A stretch of 64,000 nt of DNA, taken from Aurantiochytrium sp. KH105. Lineage: Eukaryota; Sar; Bigyra; Thraustochytrida; Thraustochytriidae. Positions 10,519-20,723 of the stretch are shown in pieces (position 1 is the stretch's first letter; each line of letters opens with the position of its first letter). Under the pieces are notes generated by a model, which saw nothing but the letters and a program-made list of their open reading frames with translations, did no database searches and was not told where the DNA came from. Position numbers and translations under genes: made by a program. The stretch covers positions 1,054,001 through 1,118,000 of the forward strand of contig BGKB01000026.1 in assembly GCA_003116975.1 (NCBI GenBank), read 5' to 3'.

Positions 10519-10550
<32 letters not shown>
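10507..10550. repeat. (CTG)n trinucleotide repeat, non-coding
   Basis: About 14 CTG units with one CAG interruption, upstream of the CxxC gene. No supported CDS covers it. Confidence 0.9.
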
Positions 10551-11339
10551 GCGAAGCTGGAGCGCGGCGCACGCGGGAGGGAGGGCGCAGGGCGCGTCGG
10601 GTACTGCGCGGCTGCCGCGCGGGGAGACGGGGCGCGAGGGAGGGAGGGGCGGGCGGCCGGTCGGCCGGTCACACTTACTCGCTGCTCGCTTGCTTGCCCG
10701 CGATGGATCGATGGCGATTTGAAATCCCTCCTCGCGACCGACGACGCGCGGCTGCGCTGCGCTGCGCGGGGCTGCGCTGCGCGAGGGCGGGGACTCACGG
10801 CCGTGCGGACGCGCGGGGGCGCTCTGCGCTGCGCTGCGCAGGGCTGCGCGGCTGCGCGGCGGGCGGTTCGGGGGCAGAAAGCAGGCGGGACGGGAGAGAA
10901 CGCGATGCCCTGCGATGAGAATCCGAACTGCTGCTCGGTCTGCGGCGCGCTGGCGCGGGGGCCAGGCCGTCGCGGCGGCGCGCGTCTACGCCGGTGTTGC
11001 GCTCTCCTCTGCGCTGCGTCGCGCGTAGCGGGGCTCGCTCGCTGGGTCGCTCGCTCGCTCGCTCGCTCGCTCGCGCGTTTGCGGTTTCGTCCGCGCGGCT
11101 CCTCGTTTCCTGGTCTGCCTGCTCTTGCTTTTGCGTGTCGCCGAGGCCGAAGCGGTCTGGGAGTCGCAGTTGCGACGCCCGCGCAACTCCACTTGCGTCT
11201 CGCCGCGCAACACGAGTATAGCGCCGCCGCAAGGGCTCGATGCAGGCGCCGCCGCGCAAGTCGGGTTTCGGGGCTGCAAGTGGGTTATAGCCGAGCGGCC
11301 GGTCACCATCGTCACTGTGCGGGCGTCGCCAGGGAGACA

Positions 11340-11440
11340 TACAGACACAGACAGAGAGAAAGACAGACAGACAGACAGACAGTCAGACAGACAGACAGAC
11401 AGTCAGACAGTCAGACAGCCAGACAGACAGTCAAACAGAC
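11340..11440. repeat. (CAGA)n/(CAGT)n tetranucleotide array
   Basis: A roughly 100-base run of ACAG units with regular T substitutions, between the divergent genes at 9943 and 11898. Confidence 0.9.
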
Positions 11441-11897
11441 GTGCTGGAGCCGAGGTTGCGCCGCTACTGGGGAAGGCTGAGGTAGGGTTGGCAAGGATAC
11501 CCCGACGGGACTGCGGGGCGTATCAGGAGGAAGGCCCCTCTGAGAGCCGCGCGGAATCTGGACTCGAACGCGTCACTGCGGAGAAGTTTGAGCGCAAAGT
11601 CATTCAAGTAAGCTGTCAGTGGCGGGGCATCATCGAAGTTGATCCCAGTGGACGCTGAGACGGATGTACTTGGGATTCAGAGGCGATTGCGCCAACTCGA
11701 CAGACGACACAAGGGATCATATAGGAATCCTCGCGCCCACATGGTTCCCTTCTTGCCACTGAGTTGAGCCCAACTTACGAGTTCTCCAGTGGGCATCGTG
11801 AACCAAGGTTATCCCGGTTTCTCCGACATCGCTCTTGCGAAGGGCTCCAACCTCGACGCCCTTGGCAAATCGCAAGTCGCACGTCGCAGCCGCAACC

Positions 11898-12410
11898 ATG
11901 ATCCGGACAGCGATCCGACGCGCAGCGCCGCTGCGCTCCAACGTTGTCGCGCAGCGGCAGCTTCATGTGAACGCGCAGACTGCTCGCGGTGCCGCGGCGC
12001 TATGCCGCATCCCAGGCCAGTCTCTCGTGCTGCAGCAGCAGCAGCAGCAGCAGCTCCAGCAGCGTGCAACGGCCTTGGCCTCTGCTCGGTGGTCCGTGGG
12101 CGGCACGAGAATGCTCTCGGGCTCGCTCTCGGACAATGAGCTCCGCTCGCGCACCAACGATTTCCAGGACGACTTCGCCGAGGCCCGTATGTGCCTCGGC
12201 GATGCCAATGATTCGCTTGAGACGGTCTACTTTGAGGAAGATCTCCAAGACGCACAAGATGCCGTCAAGGCTTGCCTTGCGAGCTATGAAGCGCTCATCA
12301 ACGACCTAAGTCCTGAGCAGGCTGGAGCCTTTAAGCGCGAGAACGGGCTCAAGGTTGAACAGCTCAAGGGCGAACTCGACGCTCTCATGCAGAGTTTGCT
12401 CGAGGAGTAA
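11898..12410 (+). CDS. Small probable mitochondrial protein, function unknown
   Basis: From the ATG at 11898 the product has 170 residues. The N-terminus (MIRTAIRRAAPLRSNVV...) is Arg/Ala-rich and lacks acidic residues, as in a mitochondrial presequence. A short polyQ tract from a CAG repeat (12029-12060) sits at about residues 44-53. The mature part, from about residue 70, is acidic and helical, with NDFQDDFAEAR, TVYFEEDLQDAQDAV and a C-terminal KVEQLKGELDALM that could be coiled coil. I do not recognise a named family. The ORF extends 21 codons upstream, but that part looks non-coding. Confidence 0.7.
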   Translation: MIRTAIRRAAPLRSNVVAQRQLHVNAQTARGAAALCRIPGQSLVLQQQQQQQLQQRATALASARWSVGGTRMLSGSLSDNELRSRTNDFQDDFAEARMCLGDANDSLETVYFEEDLQDAQDAVKACLASYEALINDLSPEQAGAFKRENGLKVEQLKGELDALMQSLLEE

Positions 12411-13523
12411 GTGGATATCTTTTACAGTATTGCCTTATTCGTGTTCCACTTCCTCCTGGTTATTCGGTATCGATGCTACAGAGCAGCAGCAGTCAACCAA
12501 GAGCATCTTCACACTCGCTTCGAAGCATTTCACATTCACGAGCTTTTCGAAGCGAATGGGGCAATGCGTTTTTGGTCCATGCAGACTCTCGGCAGACTTA
12601 TTCTTTTGTAGTGGAAAAACAAAATCAAGAGTCGCATGTTTCGGGCAATAGAAGGCCTACCATACTCCTTTTCTACCAATGTTGGTGTCTCCGTCAACGA
12701 AGAGTATCTTCAAGCTCGCTTCGAACCATTCTACAATCTCGAATTCCTCCGGGTAAAAAGGACAATGCGTTTTTGGTCCATGTAGACTCTTGTCAAACAT
12801 TATATTTTCCCCCTCTTTTCTCGAAAACAGAAACCAAGAGACGCACCACACTCCTTTTCCACCAATGTTGAGGTCTTCCTCAAAACACTTCACTTTTCAC
12901 TACTCGGTTTAATGCATCCTCTCGCTGAATCCGTGTCTTTTTGCTCGTGTGCAAGAGGCAGAATGAACACCCATGTGGCGAAGACGAGCCAAGTTGCATT
13001 CAAAAGTAATAGTAGCCAGAAGTCAAAAGCTCAAGTGACACAGCACATCGTCATGACCCACCTTAATTTTAGTTCGCTTCGAAGCGAAACACGAGGGAGT
13101 ACTTGCCAATCTCCCCGCCTGAACTGCCAAGGCAAGCCAAGGTGATAAGTCTAGACAACCGGTCGCCCAGATGCGATTCCTATATTACTCTACCGGCAAA
13201 GAGAGTGAACTCTAGAAGAAAAAAAAAAGCGAAAAAAAAAGGCCGCCAACGGTCGCCCGCTCTCTGCGAACAACCAACAAGTCTCTTTGTTGAGCCAGCA
13301 GAATCAGAATCGCAACTAGACCTGCTCTCGCGCGGGACGAGAGCCCCGGCGAGCGAGCGCAAGGCGAACGCCCTCCCTTCGTCTCCCTTCACCGTCGCCG
13401 CCGTCGCCTCTGCCGACTTCGACGCGCGCTGCCCGAGGGAAGGCGCGAACGCGAGATCGGGCATCGAGATCGTCACAAACAACCCGGCACGGGAAACGTT
13501 GAGCGCCGCCCGCACGCAAGAGG
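12411..13523. other. Intergenic region with a duplicated ~200-bp segment
   Basis: The region lies between the mitochondrial protein and TBCE. It contains an imperfect tandem duplication (about 12485-12890). The last 300 bases become GC-rich and probably form the TBCE promoter and leader. No supported gene was found. Confidence 0.6.
12485..12890. repeat. Imperfect ~200-bp tandem duplication
   Basis: AATGCGTTTTTGGTCCATG occurs at 12563 and 12764 (period 201). ACTCCTTTTC.ACCAATGTTG recurs at about 12664 and 12850. GCTCGCTTCGAA and AGACTCT also recur in the same order. The copies have diverged by indels. Confidence 0.75.
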
Positions 13524-15881
13524 ATGGCGGCCAACAGGTTCGAGGTGGGCGACGTCGTCGTCGACGACGAGGGCTACCGCGGAAGCGTGCGGTACGTTGG
13601 TCCTGTCGCGACGGCGAAAAAGAAGGACGCAACCTGGATCGGCGTCGAGTGGGCCGACGCCGGCCGTGGCAAGCACGACGGCTCCGTCAAGGAAAAGACG
13701 ACCGGCGAGGAGACGCGCTACTTTAGTTGCCCGCAAGGCCAGGGTTCCTTTGTGAAACCGCAATTCCTGCGAGCAGGCGTCGCCTTTGAGGATGCGCTGA
13801 TGGCGCGCTACGAGCCCGACGCGGCCGTCCGCGTTGGCGAAGGCGTTGAAGGTGAGGCCGGCCCGCGTCGCCGCAACGGCGAGGCCGTCGAGATTGAGGC
13901 CGTAGGCATGGATCAGATTCGTGGCAAGCAGCAGATTCACAAGCTTCGCGAAGTCTCCCTCTCGTCCTGCGTCGTCGTCTCTGCGGGTCAGCCTGGCTGG
14001 ATCAGCGAGCACTGCCCGCACATCAAGGAACTCGACCTTGCCGACAACCTCATTGACTCCTGGAAAACAGTAGGTCTTATTGCTTCGCAGTTGCCCAGTC
14101 TTGAGCATCTCTCGCTGGCGCGCAACCGTCTCGCAACAGGTCTCCCGATCAACCCTATTGAGCCGCTCCCGGCGCCTCTTAAGATTCCCTTTGCCGCGCT
14201 CCGCGTGCTCGTACTCAATCGTACCGGCACAACCTTTTCCCAGGTCCAGCGTCTCGACGAGGAAGGCGTCATCCCCGCGCTCGAGGAGCTCGTGCTGGGC
14301 GACAATGATCTTGACACCCTTGATCCGCTCGCAAATGTAAAATCCGACACCGTCTCGCACCAGCGCGGCTCGTATGCAGAATGGGCCAAAGAGCAGATCA
14401 AACTTGCCGATCGCTCTGGCTTCACTCCCGAGTCCTTTGCCAAAGGCTTTGCCAGCCTTCGCAAAATTGACATTTCGCGCAACAAACTCGCCACCTGGTC
14501 CGAGGTCTGGCGTCTCTCCCGCCTTCCCGCGCTGCGCCACATCAATGTCAGCGACAACCCTATCGACGAGATTTTCTTTGACCTGCCCGCCATGGCCGCT
14601 CTCGCCGATTCCGCCGACGCTCCGCCGCCGAGCGGACCCGCCGTTGAAGCCGGCGATGGAGCGTCTGCTCGAAGGAACCCCGGCAAGGAAAATGAGATGC
14701 AGCAGTCGCGTCTCAAGGCGGCCGAAGCCTTTCGCCGCAAGCTCGACGGACTTGAAACTAACCAGACCGAGGATGCCGACCAAGAACAGTCGTGCTGCGG
14801 CGCCGATGCTGAGGGCGACTGCGCGGCCGACACGAATGAGGCAGACTCGCCGTCCAGTCCCAATGACGGCGGCGAGGCTGAGCACAAGGCTGACGAAGAT
14901 GCCGAGGCCAAAAGGAAACCCAGCCGTTTCGTGAACGAGCTCGACATTGTCATGAGCAACGGCATGGTCATTCCCATGCAGGAAAAACGCGAGCGCGCGC
15001 GTTACACTGAGGCACGCCTCTTCAAGGGCTCTGGCACACAGGGCGGTACGCAGCCCTTTCGCAGTCTTGAGACGCTGCTTCTCTGCAGGACGCGCATTAC
15101 CTCGTGGACCAGTGTCGATGCTCTCAACAAATTTCCCGCCATCAAGGAGGCGCGTCTGCAGGGTTCGCCTCTCATTGCTGCAGCAGGCAACGCCGGTGCG
15201 GCTCGTCAAACGGTCATTGCTCGCGTCAAGGGTTTCGTGCGTCTCAACGGGTCCGAGGTTTCGCCTCGTGAACGCTCCGATGCCGAGCGTCTTTACCTCA
15301 AGCGTGTCGCCGCTGCGCTCACCTCACTCTCTGGGCCCGAGCGAGACGCAAAGCTTGCTGAACATCCCCGCTACGACGAACTTGTTGCAGAGCATGGCGA
15401 TCCGACCGAGGCGGCGCGTCGCGCAAAGGCGGCTCAGGAAGCGGACGGCTCGCTCGCGTCGAACAGCGCCAAGGTCACTATTAGCAGCTTTGATCCGCGC
15501 ACCTGCACAGCTCCGCCCGTGACGAAGCGTCTTTTGCTTAGCATGTCAGTCAAGGAGCTCAAGCTTCTTTGCCAGCGTCTCTTCAAGGTCGATGTGGACC
15601 TGCAAAAGCTGTTTTACAGGGAAAAGAGCAAGGACTTCGGACACCCTGTCGCGCTCGACGAGGATGGTATGGCTATTGTTGACTTTGGCGTCAAGGCCGG
15701 GGGCGAAATCATCATGGAAGCTCGTGACCCCGAAAAGGAAAAGGCAGACGCGGACAAGCGCGCCGCGCAGGAATCGCAGCGGATGAAGGATCAGGAAACG
15801 CGTGCTGCTCGCGAGGCTGCCATTAAGCGCGAGGAAATTGAGCGTCAAAAGCAGTCACTTCTTTCCTCTTCAACCGATTGA
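13524..15881 (+). CDS. TBCE: Tubulin-specific chaperone E (tubulin-folding cofactor E)
   Basis: The 785-residue protein has the full cofactor E layout. An N-terminal CAP-Gly domain (about 5-82) has GYRGSVRYVG and WIGVEWADAGRGKHDG. Leucine-rich repeats follow (about 165-370 and 515-560), and a ubiquitin-like domain (about 660-735) contains SMSVKELKLLCQRLF. The final 50 residues are charged coiled coil, and an acidic, Asp/Glu-rich insertion (about 370-475) splits the LRR region. TBCE binds alpha-tubulin through CAP-Gly and acts with cofactors B, C and D to form or dismantle the alpha/beta heterodimer in the cytosol. The insertion and C-terminal coil make it longer than the human protein, which is a little over 500 residues. 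No intron is needed. Confidence 0.95.
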   Translation: MAANRFEVGDVVVDDEGYRGSVRYVGPVATAKKKDATWIGVEWADAGRGKHDGSVKEKTTGEETRYFSCPQGQGSFVKPQFLRAGVAFEDALMARYEPDAAVRVGEGVEGEAGPRRRNGEAVEIEAVGMDQIRGKQQIHKLREVSLSSCVVVSAGQPGWISEHCPHIKELDLADNLIDSWKTVGLIASQLPSLEHLSLARNRLATGLPINPIEPLPAPLKIPFAALRVLVLNRTGTTFSQVQRLDEEGVIPALEELVLGDNDLDTLDPLANVKSDTVSHQRGSYAEWAKEQIKLADRSGFTPESFAKGFASLRKIDISRNKLATWSEVWRLSRLPALRHINVSDNPIDEIFFDLPAMAALADSADAPPPSGPAVEAGDGASARRNPGKENEMQQSRLKAAEAFRRKLDGLETNQTEDADQEQSCCGADAEGDCAADTNEADSPSSPNDGGEAEHKADEDAEAKRKPSRFVNELDIVMSNGMVIPMQEKRERARYTEARLFKGSGTQGGTQPFRSLETLLLCRTRITSWTSVDALNKFPAIKEARLQGSPLIAAAGNAGAARQTVIARVKGFVRLNGSEVSPRERSDAERLYLKRVAAALTSLSGPERDAKLAEHPRYDELVAEHGDPTEAARRAKAAQEADGSLASNSAKVTISSFDPRTCTAPPVTKRLLLSMSVKELKLLCQRLFKVDVDLQKLFYREKSKDFGHPVALDEDGMAIVDFGVKAGGEIIMEARDPEKEKADADKRAAQESQRMKDQETRAAREAAIKREEIERQKQSLLSSSTD

Positions 15882-16146
15882 GGCTTTTTCCGAGAAGAAG
15901 GAATGGAAACAGGACACGCCTACGACCTCAGCGTCTTGACTGATTTTTTGTTTCTTTGTAAAAGCGAATACAACATGAAAGAGTAAAAAAAGAAAAGAAA
16001 AAGGTGATTGCTTGGGACTTCCCCCTCCTTCCAGTTTCGGGTGGTCCTTCCCGAAACGCTTTCGGCATATGCACACCTTTGCGAGGAGCCTACCACGTAA
16101 ATAGATACACAAATAAGAAACTCTTTCGATTCACATGTCACTTTTG

Positions 16147-17553
16147 TCAGGGTTGCTGCTGGCCATCGAGTGCCACAACAAGGTCTGGCCTCGCTGCGCG
16201 AAAGTCATCGACCAAGGTCTTTCCATCACCGAGGTCATTACCGCCGAGCTCGAGGGTGCGGAGCGTCGAGTTTTCCTGCAAAGGCGTCTTGAGTGCCTCA
16301 GCACCCTCGCGTGTGAGACCCACACCACCAATTCCAAGCGTCTCTAGCGTTGCATTCTCGCGAAGAAGGTCGGCGAGGATGGCCACGCCGTCATTTCCAA
16401 GGGCATTGCCCATGAGACGGAGCTCCTTGAGACTGACGCCTTGCAAAAGATCGTCGACAGCCGCACGAAAGTCCTCGTTGCCTGCGCCAGTCGGATCTTC
16501 GACGACGCTGACGCCAATACTTGTGAGATTGAGTCGTTGCAGACGTGGCGCAGCGTCTGAATCGGTCTGCGAGCTTTTCGAAAGCGCAACACCAAAAGCA
16601 GCCAATCCCGACAACCCCATCTTGTTCGCACGAAGGTCCAGGTCGTCGAGCTGCGTGGCGCAAATCGAAGCCGTGGCAGATCCCACCTCCTTGATTTCGT
16701 TTCGCCCAACAGCCAGAATGCGGAGCGCATGAAAGCACGATCCCAGACGATCTGATGCCGCGACGATGGACGCAAAGCCTTCCGCGCCAAGTCCGCAGGC
16801 ATCTACATGCAACTCGCAGACACTAGATAGAGAAGAGACCTCCGAGCTGCTCACCGATGAGGCAGAATGTTGGGCATCGTCCTTGTCTTCCGCTGCTTCG
16901 TCGCCCACGAGGGCACGGGCGCCAGCGTCGCCAATTGCAGGATTGTCACTCAGAATGAGACGGAGAGATCCCTGAGCCGCTGAGGACCCTCGAAGGGCCT
17001 TGCCAAGCGCGCGGCATCCCTCGACGCCGAGGCCACTGGAATTGAGCTCGAGATTTCGCAAGAACAGAGGCCCATTGTGCAGACCCTGCGCTAGGGCTGC
17101 CACGCCTCCATCCCCAAGGTCATTGCGACCGAGACGGAGATCCTGAAGCGCATGTGACGGCTGCGCAAGTACGCTACCAAGATGCGGCATGCCACCTGCT
17201 GTAAGAGACTTGAACTCGAGGTCGAGCGCTTCGAGCGTCGAATTTTCCCAGGCATCCAGGAGCGCGGCGAGCTCGGCATCCCCGAATTGGGCGCAACCGA
17301 CGGAGAGTCGTTTGAGCGTGGAGTTTTGCCGCAGTGCCTGCCCCAAGCGTTTTGCCGCGTCCTCAGACACGCGATGTCCAGAGCACAGCAGCTCTTCGAG
17401 CGAAGAGTTCTCCGCGAGCGCGTCTGCAAGCGCGCACAGGCCGCTTTCGTCAACCTTGCGCATGCTCATGACCAGCAGGGCGGGGCCCGTCTCATTGGCA
17501 CGAAGTTTAGCGACGAGGTCGTCCACGCCGCGACGCTGCTGGCCCCACGCCAT
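16147..17553 (-). CDS. Leucine-rich repeat protein (ribonuclease-inhibitor type)
   Basis: From the ATG at 17553 the product has 468 residues. It is made almost wholly of RNase-inhibitor-type LRRs of about 28 residues (L..L.L..N.LGD.GV.ALA..L..N), for example LQDLRLGRNDLGDGGVAALA and LRTLELGGNDLGDG. Such proteins are protein-interaction scaffolds; no catalytic domain is attached. The frame stays open upstream to 17859, which would add 102 residues including two hydrophobic stretches. That longer start would leave only 26 bases to the longest reading of the divergent TOG gene, so I favour the shorter form. A membrane-anchored longer version is not excluded. Confidence 0.8.
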   Translation of the reverse strand: MAWGQQRRGVDDLVAKLRANETGPALLVMSMRKVDESGLCALADALAENSSLEELLCSGHRVSEDAAKRLGQALRQNSTLKRLSVGCAQFGDAELAALLDAWENSTLEALDLEFKSLTAGGMPHLGSVLAQPSHALQDLRLGRNDLGDGGVAALAQGLHNGPLFLRNLELNSSGLGVEGCRALGKALRGSSAAQGSLRLILSDNPAIGDAGARALVGDEAAEDKDDAQHSASSVSSSEVSSLSSVCELHVDACGLGAEGFASIVAASDRLGSCFHALRILAVGRNEIKEVGSATASICATQLDDLDLRANKMGLSGLAAFGVALSKSSQTDSDAAPRLQRLNLTSIGVSVVEDPTGAGNEDFRAAVDDLLQGVSLKELRLMGNALGNDGVAILADLLRENATLETLGIGGVGLTREGAEALKTPLQENSTLRTLELGGNDLGDGKTLVDDFRAARPDLVVALDGQQQP

Positions 17554-18089
17554 CTTTTCCTCCCGTCCGTCTTTGCAGTCCTCCTCCAAGGGTTCTTTGC
17601 AATCTGTGACTGGCAAAAAGCGCTTCGCGTAGAGGGCGGGGTCTTGTCTTGCCTTGCTTGATGATCGATCGCACAGCCACTCGACGAGCAAAGCAAAAAG
17701 AGTTGTGCTAAAAAGGGTTGCGCAAATTAAAACGGGTTGCGGCGGCTTCTCGCTCGTCCTTAGGAAGCTCGCAACGGTTCTATTGCCAAGAAGAAGAAGG
17801 AGGACGACGCGGAGCCCGATGCGACCATGAAGAGCAGAGCCGCCTGCTGCGCTGCGCAAGCTATAGCTAGACTGTCCTGTCTAGTTTGGCACTGTGCTCT
17901 GCTGCAACTTTGGCTGCGAGCTTCTTTACAGGTGCAGAGGCTCGCGCGATCGGATGTTTGGCGCGCAAGAGCAGGTCCATGACGCGGGGCGCCACACGCG
18001 GCGAGAAGGAAAATTGCCATGGGATCATATCGTCGTCGCAAGACGAGGAAACAGCATCGCCAAAGGGATGGTCCCCGCGCGCAAGTGAG
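17554..18089. promoter_or_regulatory. Probable bidirectional promoter of the LRR and TOG genes
   Basis: This 536-base interval separates the preferred starts of two head-to-head genes. Both frames stay open across parts of it (to 17859 on minus, from 17886 on plus), so the real boundaries may be narrower. No TATA box is evident. Confidence 0.45.
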
Positions 18090-20033
18090 ATGACGCCTAC
18101 TAACACCAGGATGGAGACGGATCTCCTTCCCTTTGAAGGTGATGAGGCAACAGAGGAAGCCTTGGCACACGCTGCGCGTTCTTGCGTTGCACTTTTGCGC
18201 AACAAGGATGATTGGGAGCGCCAAGCCACAGGGCTCCAACTCATGCAAAGATTGGCAGTCTTTTCGCCAGAGACACTCGCAGCAGATCCGAGCTTGTACA
18301 AGACCCTTCTCGGATGGGTAGTACGCAGCGTTGGCTCGCTGCGATCAGCGTTGTCCAAAAGAGCAGCCCAAACATTGTCGGAGCTCTTTGCCCGCTTGGG
18401 CCCCAAACTCAACGCGCCTCTCACCGACCTTCTCATTCCCGCGCTCATGAAGCGCGCCTCTGACAATACGAGTGGCTTTATTCGCCAGCATGCGCGCGCT
18501 GCATTGCACTCCTTTTGCACAAAGTGCGGGTCGCGAGATGTGGTACGGCAACTTGGAAATTTTATTCAGAACTCAAACGCTAGCTTACGAGAGATCGCTC
18601 TCTTGGCAATCCATGACTGTCTCGCTGCCAGTGATCAGAATCACGTCCACCGAGATACCTTGAATGACGATGCTTTGCGAGCAGTCCTCCAGGATGCCAA
18701 TCCGCGCGTTCGCAAGGCCGCGGCGCAGGTGCAAAACTTGCTTGGCAACGGGGGGTACAAGAGCAACGACACGCCTTCTGCACTATTGAACGCCAGCGAG
18801 TCCCGGCGTCTCGACGGCGCGTCCTTTTCGGCGCGAACGTCAACACGGGGTACCAAGCCATCTTTTCTACCCGTTCTCAATCATCATCGTCGAGTTCCAG
18901 ACCCTTCCTCGACTTCAGACATGAGCGGGCCGCGAGTAGAGGCGGCCCCCGAGCTCCCGGCTCTAGGTCTGCCGAGCAAGCCAAGCAGTCCTCATCGTCG
19001 AGGTCGCACGCGTGGCAGTCCCGAGCGAAGTCGAACACGGGGAAGTCCTAGTCGATCAAGACGGATGTCATCGTCACCGGCCAAGCCAGAACCGGCAACA
19101 CGGATTCCAAGTCTTCAGACGAACGATCTTGCCGATCAAAACAACATCTCCATGGAGACGTGGCGGAGACGTCGGGCTACGAAATTGCGGCAGCCAACAA
19201 GAAGGCAGACGAGAGTCGCGTCTTCACCAACGCATAGCAGAGCGTCACGCTTACGACCTCGCAGACCGCAAACACAGGCCCCTTTTGAAACGACAAGCCC
19301 CTCGCCGACGACCCATGTGCATGCTGAGCAGGAAAGACCAATTATTGAACGCATCGAGAGGGTTCACGAAGACAAGCAAGACGTGCATCCTGAACGTGCG
19401 ATGAGGACCACGAACGATTTTGCATCAATGGATCGGGATGGCATGGCGCCGTACCAGTTCGACTATGCCGTGGTGGACGGCTCGGCCGAGGTCTCAGCGC
19501 AGATTCGGCGTCCAGCGCCACAGAATTCAGTGCATCGCGCCGTGGAGGCGGCGGTGCGCCCTGTGACTTTACGAGGAATCGTCACCCCTGAACACGTGCA
19601 GCGCGCACGGGATGCAAGTGATGACATTTGGGCACCTGTCCCGGAAACAGAGGAGCCGAGCTACGGAGGCGCCGGATCTGCTAAGGGTCATGAGAGAGCA
19701 AACGTAGATGATTCATCGACATGGCAGCAGACTGAGCAGCAAGAAGTATCCTTGTGGCAAGAAATTGCTGGCTTGGACCAGCGGCTTGCTGCAGTACGCA
19801 CGCGAGCGCGTCTACGACAAGCGCGCATCAAGACTGGAATCGATGCCATGCCGGCAGACTTGGGTTTGTCGCCGGCAGGCGCGGCTATTTACGCAAACGC
19901 AGTTGCCGATGCCCCAGCGTATGATGTCTCTACGGATCGCAGCAAAGGTCCGAGCCTTCCAAAGTTGCCGAAAAAAATTGGCGCGGAAACGCACGTCAGG
20001 CACAAGGGGCGTGGTCATTGGAAACCAGCTTAA
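18090..20033 (+). CDS. TOG/CLASP-type microtubule-associated protein
   Basis: Starting at 18090 (MTPTNTRMETD...) the protein has 647 residues; an in-frame ATG at 17886 would add 68. Residues about 15-215 form an alpha-helical HEAT-repeat domain resembling the TOG domain of CLASP proteins (DDWERQATGLQLMQRL, a WVVRSVGSLRSALSKRAAQTL helix pair, FIRQHARAAL). TOG domains bind tubulin dimers and regulate microtubule ends. The remaining 430 residues are mostly disordered and Ser/Arg/Pro-rich, a typical microtubule-lattice-binding tail, with a short helical stretch (EIAGLDQRLAAVRTRARLRQARI) near the end. Only one TOG is present, against two to five in animal CLASP/TOGARAM proteins. It sits about 2.2 kb from TBCE, another tubulin factor, but nothing shows co-regulation. 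Confidence 0.75.
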   Translation: MTPTNTRMETDLLPFEGDEATEEALAHAARSCVALLRNKDDWERQATGLQLMQRLAVFSPETLAADPSLYKTLLGWVVRSVGSLRSALSKRAAQTLSELFARLGPKLNAPLTDLLIPALMKRASDNTSGFIRQHARAALHSFCTKCGSRDVVRQLGNFIQNSNASLREIALLAIHDCLAASDQNHVHRDTLNDDALRAVLQDANPRVRKAAAQVQNLLGNGGYKSNDTPSALLNASESRRLDGASFSARTSTRGTKPSFLPVLNHHRRVPDPSSTSDMSGPRVEAAPELPALGLPSKPSSPHRRGRTRGSPERSRTRGSPSRSRRMSSSPAKPEPATRIPSLQTNDLADQNNISMETWRRRRATKLRQPTRRQTRVASSPTHSRASRLRPRRPQTQAPFETTSPSPTTHVHAEQERPIIERIERVHEDKQDVHPERAMRTTNDFASMDRDGMAPYQFDYAVVDGSAEVSAQIRRPAPQNSVHRAVEAAVRPVTLRGIVTPEHVQRARDASDDIWAPVPETEEPSYGGAGSAKGHERANVDDSSTWQQTEQQEVSLWQEIAGLDQRLAAVRTRARLRQARIKTGIDAMPADLGLSPAGAAIYANAVADAPAYDVSTDRSKGPSLPKLPKKIGAETHVRHKGRGHWKPA

Positions 20034-20723
20034 CAGTAAGGGCATTGTGAGAAGCGAGGACGAGAAAGAATAAACATCAACGTCGAATTCTGAGCAGCCT
20101 CGATCCCAATGAATCGCGAAGCTTGGTCTCTCGGTCTCGATCAATCTTTACGTGCACGTCGGACGCCTCGAGTGAGTTCTGACAAGTCTTAACTCCACCA
20201 CTTATTCTCTTCCTCTCTCTTTCTCCTCTTTCTCCTCCTTCTCCTCCTTCTCATGATGAGGATGATCATCATCATCATCGTCACTGACATCGCCGTTTGT
20301 TCGCGAACTTCGTGACGCAAGAAACGTTGCGCTCGAATGATGACGTCGAGCCCTCTCGGCGGTAATACAGAGGGCGCCCGATCTGGAACCGATTCGGAAC
20401 GAGACGAGAACTGCGTCTTCCTCCTCCTTCATTCTCCTTCGGTGTCTTCGGCATTCGGGACAAGCGTCAATGCGCTGAACGTGGGTCGCCGCAGCGACGT
20501 CTCGGCCGTTCGGGTCGGGACGGGCGAAGACATTGTGCGAATCCGGGTATGATCTCGAAGGAGCGGGAGCTTGACGCCAAACTCCTCCGGAGGTAAAACC
20601 GCAATCAAGTCTTTTAGAAAATACAGCAAGAGCCATTGTCGCAAGAAAAAGCAACGAGCCTCCCTATACATCTGAAGAGCGAGCACGAACACACGCACAC
20701 ACACACACACGAAGCAAAAGCAC
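20034..20723. other. Intergenic region with GAT/GAG-rich microsatellite
   Basis: The region contains a CTC/TCC-rich run with ATC repeats (about 20213-20282) and a CA run (20693-20712) just before the dioxygenase start. Minus-strand frames at 20202-20654 and 20429-20953 are low complexity or overlap the dioxygenase and are not called. Confidence 0.55.

Larger units (their letters stand above)
9944..11897. other. GC-rich divergent intergenic region packed with microsatellites
   Basis: About 2 kb separates two divergent genes. It contains TGTC and GCCT tetramers (9961-10018), a TC run (about 10279-10304), a CTG array (10507-10550), TCGC tetramers (11037-11075) and a CAGA/CAGT array (11340-11440). 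Long open frames occur on both strands, all low complexity (Arg/Ala/Ser/Cys), so I do not call genes. Promoters for both flanking genes must lie here. Confidence 0.65.

Noticed and set aside
9585-11480. 631-codon plus-strand frame opposite the CxxC gene
   Set aside because: Poly-Cys, Ser, Leu and Arg low complexity from reading CTG and TC repeats; no domain.
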